DNA from: Treponema brennaborense | Lineage (GTDB): Bacteria > Spirochaetota > Spirochaetia > Treponematales > Treponemataceae | Reading direction: 5' to 3' | Length of the DNA stretch: 64,000 nucleotides | NCBI GenBank assembly: GCA_023666275.1 | Contig: JAMPCJ010000010.1 | Span: 1 to 64,000, forward strand | Part shown: one piece after another, positions 28,172 through 37,180 of the stretch | How positions within the stretch are numbered: the first letter of the stretch is position 1 | Layout: every line of letters starts with the position of its first letter | Program-made: the position numbers and the translations under genes | The notes under the pieces: generated by a model | Seen by the model: the letters and a program-made list of their open reading frames with translations, nothing else | What the model was told of the DNA's origin: nothing | The model's database searches: none

Positions 28172-28563
28172 AATATTTTCTTGACGCGAATTTTATAAGC
28201 TATTTTATCGGCGGCAAAAAAGAAGCGTTAAATTTTATAAATGATGTTTCCTCAATCGACGAAATAAAAATTCCCGACATTGCGTATTACGAAATTTTGC
28301 GCGGACTTTTTTATAAGGACGCAAAAAATGTCCTTGAGAAATTCGAAGCTTTCGCAAAATACTTCGGCGTAATATCGATGACAGCGGAAACAATGAAAAT
28401 TGCCGCAAAAATCTATGCCGATTTGCGTCATAGAGGAAAAATCATCGAGGATGATGACATTTTAATTGCCGCATTGACAATCGAATGCGGCGCAACACTT
28501 TTGACAAGCAATAAAAGGCATTTCGAAAATATTGAAAATTTGAAAATACTGAATTTGTTTTAG
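28168..28563 (+). CDS. VapC-like PIN-domain toxin (ribonuclease)
   Basis: 131 residues. PIN-domain acidic residues are in place: Asp6 (YFLDANFI), Glu42 (YYEILRG) and Asp95-97 (IIEDDDILIAAL), with the LLTSNKRHF C-terminal motif. VapC toxins cut tRNA or rRNA in a metal-dependent way. The start is a TTG overlapping the antitoxin stop (TTGA), which would keep toxin translation low and coupled to the antitoxin. Confidence 0.88.
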   Translation: MKYFLDANFISYFIGGKKEALNFINDVSSIDEIKIPDIAYYEILRGLFYKDAKNVLEKFEAFAKYFGVISMTAETMKIAAKIYADLRHRGKIIEDDDILIAALTIECGATLLTSNKRHFENIENLKILNLF

Positions 28564-28578
28564 AGAATTCCCACGCTT

Positions 28579-28767
28579 TCAGCAGGTACTGCCTGTACTT
28601 GCCGAGTTTTCTGAACTCTTTATCAAACCCCGCCGCATTTTCGCCGGCGTTTCCAGCGGTTCATAAAGTTTGCAGTACGGATAAAAATAATAAAAAAAGC
28701 TCAAACCAACGGCAAAAACTGCCGATAATAGGCACAGCATTATGCGCGGAATATAAACGCGGAACAA
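28579..28767 (-). CDS. Possible small membrane protein (weak)
   Basis: A 62-codon frame from a TTG, with a plausible transmembrane helix (RIMLCLLSAVFAVGLSFFYYFY) and a polar tail. It has no clear ribosome binding site, and it overlaps the proposed promoter of the plus-strand gene at 28809. Reported because of the hydrophobic segment; it may be non-coding. Confidence 0.2.
   Translation of the reverse strand: MFRVYIPRIMLCLLSAVFAVGLSFFYYFYPYCKLYEPLETPAKMRRGLIKSSENSASTGSTC
28702..28728 (+). promoter_or_regulatory. Sigma-28-like promoter
   Basis: CAAA (28702-28705), 15 bases, then a perfect GCCGATAA (28721-28728), against the FliA pattern TAAA-N15-GCCGATAA. It would start the gene at 28809 with a leader of about 70 bases. 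GCCGATAA also occurs by chance in coding parts of this window, so support is moderate. Confidence 0.4.
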
Positions 28768-28808
28768 ACGGCGGCGGGACTTTCCGTTTCCGCCGGTAAG
28801 GAGAATTC

Positions 28809-30923
28809 GTGACTACAGGACAAAAAACAGCCGCAAGTCTTTTAATCACCGTTTTCGTATCGTCCGCGCTGGCGGCGGCTTTTTCCGCAAAAATAATTCC
28901 GTTTGTCGAAACGCATGTGTACCGCAAAACGGTTGTACAGAATGCGGCGGCGCATCTTGCCGATATATCCGGCGCGCTCGAAGAATACACAAACAAACTG
29001 CGGCAGACGTTTTCCGTATTTGCGGATTCCGCCGCGGTAAAGCACAGCATCCTGCCCGAAGCGCAGCAAACCGATATTGCGGAGCGGAACCGTCTTGCGC
29101 GGCTTTTGCTTGCGGAAACAGACGGGCTTGCGGGAATCGCAGCTGCGGACGATGAGGGCCGCATTTGCTTCAGCACGTTTGCGCAGGATGCGGCGGCGGA
29201 AATTCCCTCGGGCGCGAACCGCGCAATAACCGAAAAACGCTCGGAATTGCCGCAGAAAAGTCCGCCGCCGTGTTCCGTTTTTTTCGACAGCGAGAAAAAC
29301 CGGCAAATATATTCCGTGCCTTTTTACGATTCATACAGCGGCAGAAACGGAACGGCATTATTTTACGTCGGCGCGGCAGGCTTCAGCCGTTTTTTGGCCG
29401 ATAAAATGCTGATACATATTTCCGATGCCGCGGACATTGCGGCACTCGGAACAAAAAACGCCGCATCCGCATCAAGTGCCGAAACGCCGTCCGATGCGGA
29501 CAGCGGAACAAACGCGCGGCACGCCGTATACGGCACAGGCGGCTTTGTCTTAGGCTTATCCGGCGAAGCAGATACGCTTATCCCGCAAATCCAAAAGCAC
29601 TGGGAAGAAAACGCATCCGCCGTATCAGGCACGGCATACCTGAACGGCGCGGAAAACGGCGGCAGGATTCTCGTTTCCGACGCATCGTTTCCGCAAGGCA
29701 TTGTCGCGCAAATTCTTCCGGAAAACATGTTTTTTCTTTCCGCCGCGGAAAAAATGCTGCTTTCAGCCGCTGCGTTTATCACCTTGTATCTGATTGTTTT
29801 TCTGCTGTTCAGCATTAAGCCGGACGATTTTACCGTTATCAGAAGAAAAATAAAAAAGCTGCAAACTGCGTTTCTGGCTGATTACTTCGAACGAAAAGAT
29901 CAATATAATTGGGAAGAAATTTCGCATTCGCTGGAACTGCACAAGCAGGAACTGTTTGCCGAACTGAAAAAAAGTTTTCGCCGCAAATCGAAAAGCGATA
30001 CGGAACGCATCGACGCGCTGCTGGATCGAAGCTGGGACGACATGCTGTCCGTGATAAAAAATGCGCCGCACGAATCGGCAAAGCAGACGGAAAACGCCTG
30101 CGAAGATATTCCCGTATACCCCGAAACAATCGAAATAATCGAACCGATCGAAGAAACGAATCCGACATCGTTCAATCCGAAAGCTTTCGCGGAAACTGCG
30201 CCGTCCGAGCAAATCGCCGCGGCGTTCGGCGCTTCCGCAGAAGAGCCGCCGAAACCGCAGAACACGCAGGCAGAGAACACGGAAAATGCAGCCGCAGCAC
30301 CCGCAGACACCGAAAACGTTTGCCTGCCGGAGAGCGCACCGATAATCGAAAAATATCCGCAGATGCCGAAAGCCGAAGAAAACGGCGCATTTTTTGCCGA
30401 AGCCGTTTCCGGTGCTTGCGCGGATAATGCCGAAGAACCGCAGCCGAACGGAACACCGCGGCAAAGCGCATTTTCGGATACGGCTGCGCAGGCAATGCAA
30501 AGCGAACTGCAAAGCGCGGAACGGGAAAAACAATCCGAATCCTGCGGCGGCGATGCCGCATTCACGTTTACGCAGGAAACTGCCGCAGAACGCGGCGCGG
30601 TGCAGAAAAGCGATGCGCATTCTTTTGCCGCAGTCGGCAATGTTTCCGCTTATCCCGCAGCAGAAGCGCCGGCAGAACAGCCGCAGAACATACCGGATGA
30701 AGAAAGCGCGGAAATTATCACGGCTGTACATGATGCGGTTCCGTTCAGCTTTGCCGTGCAGTTTGCGCAGGATTCCGCTGCCGACATGCTCCCCGCTGCC
30801 GATGAAAACAATGCGATTATCGAAAAAAACGGCATTTTCATGATTCAGGATAATCTAAGCATCAGCGATGTTTTAATCGATCCGGACTTTAAAACGCTCG
30901 TCGATTCGATACTGAAAAATTAA
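28809..30923 (+). CDS. Large two-TM protein with extracytoplasmic sensor-like domain
   Basis: 704 residues from a GTG with AAGGAG upstream. A transmembrane helix at about 8-30, a periplasmic region of about 280 residues laid out like a Cache-type sensor domain (LAEIDG-like LLLAETDGLAGIAAADDEGRI; IYSVPFYD), a second helix at about 318-337, a charged helical stretch, then a long Ala/Glu/Pro-rich disordered tail (about 430-670) ending in a short conserved-looking ISDVLIDPDFKTLVDSILKN. No HAMP, kinase or methyl-accepting domain is seen. Function unknown; probably signalling or scaffold. The next gene follows after 71 bases. Confidence 0.75.
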   Translation: MTTGQKTAASLLITVFVSSALAAAFSAKIIPFVETHVYRKTVVQNAAAHLADISGALEEYTNKLRQTFSVFADSAAVKHSILPEAQQTDIAERNRLARLLLAETDGLAGIAAADDEGRICFSTFAQDAAAEIPSGANRAITEKRSELPQKSPPPCSVFFDSEKNRQIYSVPFYDSYSGRNGTALFYVGAAGFSRFLADKMLIHISDAADIAALGTKNAASASSAETPSDADSGTNARHAVYGTGGFVLGLSGEADTLIPQIQKHWEENASAVSGTAYLNGAENGGRILVSDASFPQGIVAQILPENMFFLSAAEKMLLSAAAFITLYLIVFLLFSIKPDDFTVIRRKIKKLQTAFLADYFERKDQYNWEEISHSLELHKQELFAELKKSFRRKSKSDTERIDALLDRSWDDMLSVIKNAPHESAKQTENACEDIPVYPETIEIIEPIEETNPTSFNPKAFAETAPSEQIAAAFGASAEEPPKPQNTQAENTENAAAAPADTENVCLPESAPIIEKYPQMPKAEENGAFFAEAVSGACADNAEEPQPNGTPRQSAFSDTAAQAMQSELQSAEREKQSESCGGDAAFTFTQETAAERGAVQKSDAHSFAAVGNVSAYPAAEAPAEQPQNIPDEESAEIITAVHDAVPFSFAVQFAQDSAADMLPAADENNAIIEKNGIFMIQDNLSISDVLIDPDFKTLVDSILKN

Positions 30924-30959
30924 CCGCCTCCGACGCCGAAAAACTGCATTATCAGCCGA

Positions 30960-30988
30960 TTGACAGCAGACTTTTTTTCCAACATAAT
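30960..30988 (+). promoter_or_regulatory. Near-consensus promoter six bases before the ATG
   Basis: A perfect TTGACA (30960-30965), a 17-base spacer and CATAAT (30983-30988), then six bases (TACATT) and the ATG at 30995. No Shine-Dalgarno sequence is present, so a leaderless mRNA is predicted. Confidence 0.75.
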
Positions 30989-30994
30989 TACATT

Positions 30995-32536
30995 ATGGCT
31001 CATAACGATAATTCAGGCGAAAATATCTTTCAGCGTTTTTTTTCGTCTTTGTTCAAATCTTCCGATCCCGAAGCGGAAAAAAAACGGCAGCTGAAAGCTA
31101 TTGCGAAGCACCTTTCTCATTCCAAATACAAGTTTTATAAATTCAATTCCGATGAAGCGCTGCCGGCTATGGGAAAGTTTTTCTATGAGCTGTACAAAGC
31201 ACTGAACGCGGCGCAGGCAATGTTCAACAGCATTCAGAATCCCAACGCAATAAAAAACATGGTTATCGAATATTCGCTGACGGAACAGCAGAAAAAAACA
31301 ATGGACTGCCTGACGGAAGAATACATCAAGGAACAGGCAAAAACAGTGCCGATACGGCAGCTCTCGGCGCAGATAAACAGCAATATTGCGCAGCTTTCAA
31401 AAGGATTCGACTCGGAACAGATAACCAAAATAGACAGATTATATGCCAAACTTTCCGCATTCCGCGCATTGTGTACATTCGACTACTATTTTCTGCTTAA
31501 AAAATTCGATGCCAACCTCAAGGAACACGATTTTTCTTCCGTGCCGAAATTCGAAACAATCCGCGCGGAATATATCGCGGAGGAACTGAAAGACTTCATT
31601 GCCGTTGCCTGGGCAGTTCCCGTCAAAGAAAACTGGTCCGATGTTATGGGTGTTTTCAAACTGATGAAAGGCGTCGAGCCGATTGCCGCGGGTTTATGGA
31701 CAAAAGTGCTTTCCAGAATAACCGATCTGAAAAGCTCTGCCGCGCTCGAAATGATTATACGGCTCATTACGAAAAATCCGGATTTTGCCATAGAAATACA
31801 GGAAAATCTGGAACCGATTATCGAGCCGCAAATAGATAAAATCCGCGCACAGGCTGAAGCGGCGATAAAAAAAATCGAACTTGAACAGAAAAATTCGCAA
31901 GTGGATAAAATTCTCGCGGTCATATTCGGCACGACATCCGTAACAAAACTGAAAAATTACACGGAAAACGGTTCGCTGCTCTTTGCAAAAAAAATGATCG
32001 GCGAGTACACAATGTATCAGCCGCTGAATTATATGAAAGCATTTTTAATCGATTATTTCAAAAGAAGCGTCCGCGAATTTGCCGATCTTGTGCTTATCCG
32101 CGGAAAATGGCAGACAGCATCTCTGTCAAATGAAATGTCGGATTCCTACCATGCGCTGCTCGACGTTTCCGAACAAATCACCGTATTCGATAATTCTCTG
32201 GCGGAAGATTCTTCGCAGGGCATAAAAATCAGGAATATGCTGCTGAAAGCAGATCATGACAAAGAAGCAAAGCGGCTTCTTACCTCGGCGCTGAAAGATA
32301 CCAATGCAAAAGCTACACGTCTTGTTCAAACAGGTTCGCAGGAACTTGTCGTATTCGCACGGCACGTAAAAAGCGTGCTCGAAGATCACGAAAAGCATGA
32401 ACCGGTGCTGCTTATAAACTGGAAAGAACTCGACCGATTCGCGGAAACTCCGATAAAAGAAAATGCCATTTCCATTTACAAAATGATTTATCAGTTTATA
32501 ACGCTTATGCAGTTTTATATAAAAAAAGACGCATAA
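30995..32536 (+). CDS. Conserved spirochaete protein, possibly DUF5312 (function unknown)
   Basis: 513 residues, soluble, almost entirely helical, with no signal peptide or transmembrane segment. It starts AHNDNSGENIFQRFFSSLF and has several heptad-like stretches (for example 285-310, AEAAIKKIELEQKN). I recall a Treponema-specific family of this type annotated DUF5312 but cannot confirm it. It is well separated from neighbours and has its own strong promoter directly at the start codon. Confidence 0.7.
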   Translation: MAHNDNSGENIFQRFFSSLFKSSDPEAEKKRQLKAIAKHLSHSKYKFYKFNSDEALPAMGKFFYELYKALNAAQAMFNSIQNPNAIKNMVIEYSLTEQQKKTMDCLTEEYIKEQAKTVPIRQLSAQINSNIAQLSKGFDSEQITKIDRLYAKLSAFRALCTFDYYFLLKKFDANLKEHDFSSVPKFETIRAEYIAEELKDFIAVAWAVPVKENWSDVMGVFKLMKGVEPIAAGLWTKVLSRITDLKSSAALEMIIRLITKNPDFAIEIQENLEPIIEPQIDKIRAQAEAAIKKIELEQKNSQVDKILAVIFGTTSVTKLKNYTENGSLLFAKKMIGEYTMYQPLNYMKAFLIDYFKRSVREFADLVLIRGKWQTASLSNEMSDSYHALLDVSEQITVFDNSLAEDSSQGIKIRNMLLKADHDKEAKRLLTSALKDTNAKATRLVQTGSQELVVFARHVKSVLEDHEKHEPVLLINWKELDRFAETPIKENAISIYKMIYQFITLMQFYIKKDA

Positions 32537-32614
32537 AATTCGGCAGATTGCTGTCTGCAAAATTGAGGACGGCGCAGACAGCGGACAACTTTTTCGACCG
32601 ACGGAGTTATTTTT

Positions 32615-33835
32615 ATGAATAAAGCACTTGAAACACTTAAACAGCGGGGATTTTTTCAGCAATGTACTGACATAGACGGCTTGTCGGCGCTTATGGATAA
32701 CGGACCGGTAACATTTTATGTCGGCTGCGATCCGACCGGCCACAGCCTGCACATCGGGCACATGGTTCCGTTTTTCGCGCTGCGGCATCTGCGGGAAGCA
32801 GGGCACATCGGCATTGCACTGATCGGCGGCGGCACTGCGCGCATCGGGGATCCTTCCGGCAAAACGGAAATGCGCAAAATGCTCACATACGAAACTATCG
32901 ATAAAAACGTGGAATCCATTCAGCGCCAGCTCGATGCTTTTATCGGCTTTGACGGAAAAACGGCAATGAGCGACAATAATAAAATTTGGCTTGCGGATTT
33001 GAATTATATCGATTTTCTCCGCGATATAGGTTCCTGTTTTTCCGTAAATAAAATGCTCACATTCGAATCATACAAAAAGCGCATGGAAACCGGATTATCG
33101 TTTATCGAATTCAATTACCAGCTGCTGCAAAGTTTCGATTTTCTCAAGCTGCACGAACGGCATAACTGCTGCCTGCAAATAGGCGGCGACGATCAATGGG
33201 GAAATATTGTCGCCGGCGTGGATCTTATCAGGCGGAAAACAGGGCACGAAACATTCGGGCTTACATTTCCGCTTATAACTCGTTCCGACGGGAAAAAAAT
33301 GGGCAAAACAGAAAAGGGCGCATTGTTTCTTGATGCACAGCTCACGCCTGTTTTCGATTTTTTTCAATACTGGCGCAATATAAATGATGCGGATGTCCGC
33401 AAATTCTTTTTGCTGTTCACGTTTCTGCCGCTTTCCGAAATAGACAGCATTTTAAACGGCAACATCAACGAAGCGAAAGAACGGCTTGCGTATGAAGTAA
33501 CGCTTCTCATTCACGGAAAAGACGCGGCAGAACAGGCACTGGCAGGCGCGCGTGCGGCATTCGGCAGCGGAGAAAATACCGAAGCCATGCCAAGCGCATT
33601 TGTTTCAAAAGCATTGTTTGAGCAAGGCATCGGGATAATAGACTTATTTGCCGCCGCAAATATCGGCGGTTCCAAAAGCGATATACGCCGGCTGATTCAG
33701 CAAGGCGGCGCCGCACTTAACGGAAATACAATAACAGATATAAAATCCGTTATTACAAAAGACGCATTCAACGACAGCGGAGAAATAATTCTTCGGGCGG
33801 GGAAAAAGAAATTTATGCGCGTCGTGCCGCAATAA
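32615..33835 (+). CDS. tyrS: Tyrosyl-tRNA synthetase
   Basis: 406 residues. Class I signature HSLHIGHMVPF (HIGH) and the KMGKTEKGA (KMSKS-like) loop bracket a Rossmann fold; the tyrosine-pocket motifs YQLLQSFDF and GGDDQWGN are present, and a C-terminal S4 domain (about 340-406) binds tRNA-Tyr. CGGAG precedes the ATG. No T-box leader is visible. The end overlaps the convergent ParB-domain gene by 23 bases. Confidence 0.96.
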   Translation: MNKALETLKQRGFFQQCTDIDGLSALMDNGPVTFYVGCDPTGHSLHIGHMVPFFALRHLREAGHIGIALIGGGTARIGDPSGKTEMRKMLTYETIDKNVESIQRQLDAFIGFDGKTAMSDNNKIWLADLNYIDFLRDIGSCFSVNKMLTFESYKKRMETGLSFIEFNYQLLQSFDFLKLHERHNCCLQIGGDDQWGNIVAGVDLIRRKTGHETFGLTFPLITRSDGKKMGKTEKGALFLDAQLTPVFDFFQYWRNINDADVRKFFLLFTFLPLSEIDSILNGNINEAKERLAYEVTLLIHGKDAAEQALAGARAAFGSGENTEAMPSAFVSKALFEQGIGIIDLFAAANIGGSKSDIRRLIQQGGAALNGNTITDIKSVITKDAFNDSGEIILRAGKKKFMRVVPQ

Positions 33836-34400
33836 CACGTACGAGAGAAAACGAACCGACAATAAGTGCGGCGGCGGCACAAATATCAAGCAGCGTATGG
33901 AGAACGGGCGTAATCAGCTGATTTTTCGTACATACTGCGCCGCCGATTATGAGCAAAATTCCTGCCGGAAGCAAAAACATTGTTTTTTTTGCCCTGCGGA
34001 TTTTGCGCACGCCGAGTTCTCCCGCCGGCGGTAATATAAACTGCTTGACGGCATTCCATAAGCGGCGGAAAAAATTCGGGCTCCGCAGTTTTTTTAACGC
34101 CGCATATCCGTCAAGCAATTCTTCTTCCGTAAACGGAAGCCGCTGAACATTTTCTTCCAGCTCCATTTCAAGCAAATCCGCTTTGTCATCGGCATTCACG
34201 ACAACAGCATTTATATCCGTCCAGCCGAGCTGTTTCGCCGCCGCAAGCCGGCGTTCGCCTGCAATCAGTTCATATTTTTCATTGACTGTTACGGGATTCA
34301 TCAAGCCGTATTTTTGCATGCTTTCTTTTAACGGTTCAAGATCTCCGATATCTTTGCGAATTCGCTTTTTGACTTTTATGCTGTCGATATTTATTACCAT
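33813..34400 (-). CDS. ParB/Sulfiredoxin-domain protein with C-terminal membrane anchor
   Basis: 195 residues. The N-terminal ParB/Srx fold (about 3-95) has the nucleotide-binding motifs GERR (48-51) and ENVQR (83-87). Instead of the helix-turn-helix DNA-binding domain of ParB, a short basic linker leads to two transmembrane helices (about 141-157 and 168-190). It therefore looks like a membrane-tethered CTP-binding switch protein. No parA is nearby. Function unknown; involvement in envelope or chromosome positioning is speculation. Confidence 0.78.
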   Translation of the reverse strand: MVINIDSIKVKKRIRKDIGDLEPLKESMQKYGLMNPVTVNEKYELIAGERRLAAAKQLGWTDINAVVVNADDKADLLEMELEENVQRLPFTEEELLDGYAALKKLRSPNFFRRLWNAVKQFILPPAGELGVRKIRRAKKTMFLLPAGILLIIGGAVCTKNQLITPVLHTLLDICAAAALIVGSFSLVRVIAARRA

Positions 34401-34436
34401 TGCCCCTCCGATTAAAACATATTGATGTTTTTTCCG

Positions 34437-37073
34437 TCAGTCAAGAAGGAAATTATGATCAGGCTCTGTTTCTTCCCGACTTTCGGGAACGGCAAACATT
34501 TCGAATATGCCGTTATCGGCGCCGGTCGAAAAAATATCCGCATCTTCCGAAAGCGAAGCGGGGATTTGTTTCGATTCCGATGTATTTTTCGAACCGCCGC
34601 TTCCCGTTTCCAAAAACGATAAATCCAATTCAAGCGCGCCGCCGGATTCATTCAAAAACTCGAAGCCCTGAGCACCGGATCGGTATCTGTCAACAGACAG
34701 GCGTTCAAGTCCCAGCGCTTTTGCCTGCACACGGTTTGAATGGAATTCGCACATTGTATCCGGCTGCGTGCCTTCAAGAAAATATTGGGTTGTTTTATTA
34801 TTTCCGCAGTCCGGAGTCAAAAGCTGTCCGGAAACGGAACAAACAACAGCCTGCACCAATCCTGTCTGCGGTACGGCAAATGCGCGGTACGGCAAATCTT
34901 CATTGGCAATGCGCATATATTCACCCCAGGCAACGCCCGCAAGCGTAGATCCGGTAAGTTCCGTTCCGAGCGTCTGCCCTACTCTGTCGAATCCGAACCA
35001 AACGGCGGTTGTTATATAAGGCGTATAGCCGACAGCCCAGGCGTCCGCCCAGTTTTGAGTTGTTCCTGTTTTTCCGGCGGCGGGCATTGTATACGAACGT
35101 CCGTCTTTGGCGGTATATTTAAAGCGCGAGCCCCAGCCGGCACCGCGGGCAAGCGTTCCGATTCTTGCGCTGTTCATCAGTATGTCGGTCATGATGTATG
35201 CGTTCTGCGGGCTGATAATCTGCGCCGCGCCGCCTTTCCGTTTTTGTTCCGTCCGCAGTTCCTGCTCCGGATTCAAAAACACTTTGCCGGTTCTGTCTTC
35301 CACAGACCGAATAGCAAACGGCGTTACTTCCCTGCCTTGATTCGCAAACACCGCAAACGCACGCGCCAGCTCGATCGGGCGCACGGAACACACGCCGAGC
35401 CCCAAAGGATACACTCGATTAAAGCCGCGCTCCGGCAGTTCTTCTGCGGGAATGCCGAGCAATGCCGCAGAACGTTCTATCGCCGCATCGAATCCGACGC
35501 CTTCAAGCACTTTTATGGACGGCACATTCATTGAAGTAGCAAGTGCGTACCATAGCTGCACCTGCCCGGTCCATTCGCCCCTGAAATTCTGCGGTATATA
35601 CGCATGCCCGTCGTCGGTATAAAACACGGTAGGCAAATCGTAAATAATCGACGAAGCAGTGAATTTCCGGCTGTCAATCGCCGCGGAATAATATAACGGC
35701 TTGAATGTACTGCCCGGCTGAATTTTCGCCTGCACCGCACGGATAAATTGGTTTTCCGCATTAAATTCGCTGCCGCCGACAAGCGCCGTTATGTATCCGG
35801 TATCATTCTCGACGGAAATAAGCGTTCCCTCTATCGTCGTGCGGGTATTTTGTATTTTCTGGTTCGCGTTGACGCGGTTTATTACGCCTACTTTCAGCGA
35901 TTCCATATTGAACATGAGCGACATCACGTCAAGCAGCGGATTTATTTCGTTTTTAAATGCGGAAACCGCAACCGTTTCATTGCGCTGTCTGGCAATTTTC
36001 AAATCGGGAATATTGAACACAAGAGAAACAAGTTCCGTAAACGGTATGTACATCGTGGCTGCATCGCTGCGGCGCGCACCGCTGGAACTTTGATACGATC
36101 GGTTCGCATAGGCTATTTTTTCGGTCATGACATTTTGCGCGGCAAGCTGATTTTTCATATTCATTGTCGTATTCACGGTAAAACCGCCGGTATACACATC
36201 GAGCGTCCCGTAAATCATGGAAGTCAGCTGCCGCAGCACGTACTCGCTGAACCAGGGCGCTTTATCTTCACGCATAAAATATGCCGACGAACTGATGCGC
36301 GTATAATCGAATCCCGCCCAATAATCATCAAAAGACTGTTCCGCAGTTTCGCTTGAAAGATAATTATCGGCAACCATTTGATTCAGGACAGCCTGCTGGC
36401 GGTCCATGGCGCGGTTCGGATGATCAAACGGATTGTAATACGCGGGGTTCGACAGCTGAATAACAAGAATGGCAGCTTCAGCCGGCGTTATTTCCGCAGC
36501 ATCGTGCCCGAAATAATATTTCGATGCGGCATTCACGCCGTAAGTGCCGCCGCCGAAATAAATTTTATTCAAATACAATTCAAGTATTTCTTTTTTCGAA
36601 TAGCGGCGCTCCATTTGGATTGCCCACCACAATTCTTTCAATTTGCGGGAATAAGAAATATCCGAACGGTCGCAGTACAGCGTACCGGCAATCTGCTGCG
36701 TCAGCGTACTGCCGCCGCCGAGCGACATGCCGAAAATCCGTCCGAAAACGGCACGGAAAAGCGCCTTGAAACTAAAACCGTTGTGATTGAAAAAAACGCG
36801 GTCTTCGCGTACTACAAGCGCATCAATCATGTGCTGCGGCAAAGTATTTATCGAAATCATTTCGCGTTTTTCATCGGACGAAAATTCCGTAATCAGTTCG
36901 CCGTTTATATCAAGAAGCCGTGTCGGAAGTGCGGGCTTAAATTCCGAAAACTGTTCGGTGCGGATTGTGTTCACCGTAGAGGCAAGCATGATTCCCAGTG
37001 CCGCACCCATAAAAACCGCGCAGAACATGGGAATGAAAACCAATACAACAGTTCTCTTTTTTATTTTTTCCAT
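34437..37073 (-). CDS. Penicillin-binding protein 1A (class A, bifunctional)
   Basis: 878 residues. A short cytoplasmic N-terminus and one transmembrane helix (about 8-32) are followed by the glycosyltransferase-51 domain (VREDRVFFNHNG, GGGSTLTQQIAGTLY, YSKKEILELYLNKIYFG) and the transpeptidase with SxxK (PGSTFKP), SxN (SMN) and KTG (GKTGTTQ). It polymerises and cross-links peptidoglycan. The insertion between the domains (about 335-410) is long. The start has no clear Shine-Dalgarno sequence; GATAAT lies 11 bases upstream. It follows nth on the same strand after a 107-base gap. Confidence 0.95.
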   Translation of the reverse strand: MEKIKKRTVVLVFIPMFCAVFMGAALGIMLASTVNTIRTEQFSEFKPALPTRLLDINGELITEFSSDEKREMISINTLPQHMIDALVVREDRVFFNHNGFSFKALFRAVFGRIFGMSLGGGSTLTQQIAGTLYCDRSDISYSRKLKELWWAIQMERRYSKKEILELYLNKIYFGGGTYGVNAASKYYFGHDAAEITPAEAAILVIQLSNPAYYNPFDHPNRAMDRQQAVLNQMVADNYLSSETAEQSFDDYWAGFDYTRISSSAYFMREDKAPWFSEYVLRQLTSMIYGTLDVYTGGFTVNTTMNMKNQLAAQNVMTEKIAYANRSYQSSSGARRSDAATMYIPFTELVSLVFNIPDLKIARQRNETVAVSAFKNEINPLLDVMSLMFNMESLKVGVINRVNANQKIQNTRTTIEGTLISVENDTGYITALVGGSEFNAENQFIRAVQAKIQPGSTFKPLYYSAAIDSRKFTASSIIYDLPTVFYTDDGHAYIPQNFRGEWTGQVQLWYALATSMNVPSIKVLEGVGFDAAIERSAALLGIPAEELPERGFNRVYPLGLGVCSVRPIELARAFAVFANQGREVTPFAIRSVEDRTGKVFLNPEQELRTEQKRKGGAAQIISPQNAYIMTDILMNSARIGTLARGAGWGSRFKYTAKDGRSYTMPAAGKTGTTQNWADAWAVGYTPYITTAVWFGFDRVGQTLGTELTGSTLAGVAWGEYMRIANEDLPYRAFAVPQTGLVQAVVCSVSGQLLTPDCGNNKTTQYFLEGTQPDTMCEFHSNRVQAKALGLERLSVDRYRSGAQGFEFLNESGGALELDLSFLETGSGGSKNTSESKQIPASLSEDADIFSTGADNGIFEMFAVPESREETEPDHNFLLD

Positions 37074-37180
37074 AACGGCATATTATTATCAAAAATGCAA
37101 TAAAATACAAGAGAGAATGAATGGAGCGGCGAAGACACAAAGCACGCGAATACAACGAAAACAGCGCACGCAGGGTTCGA

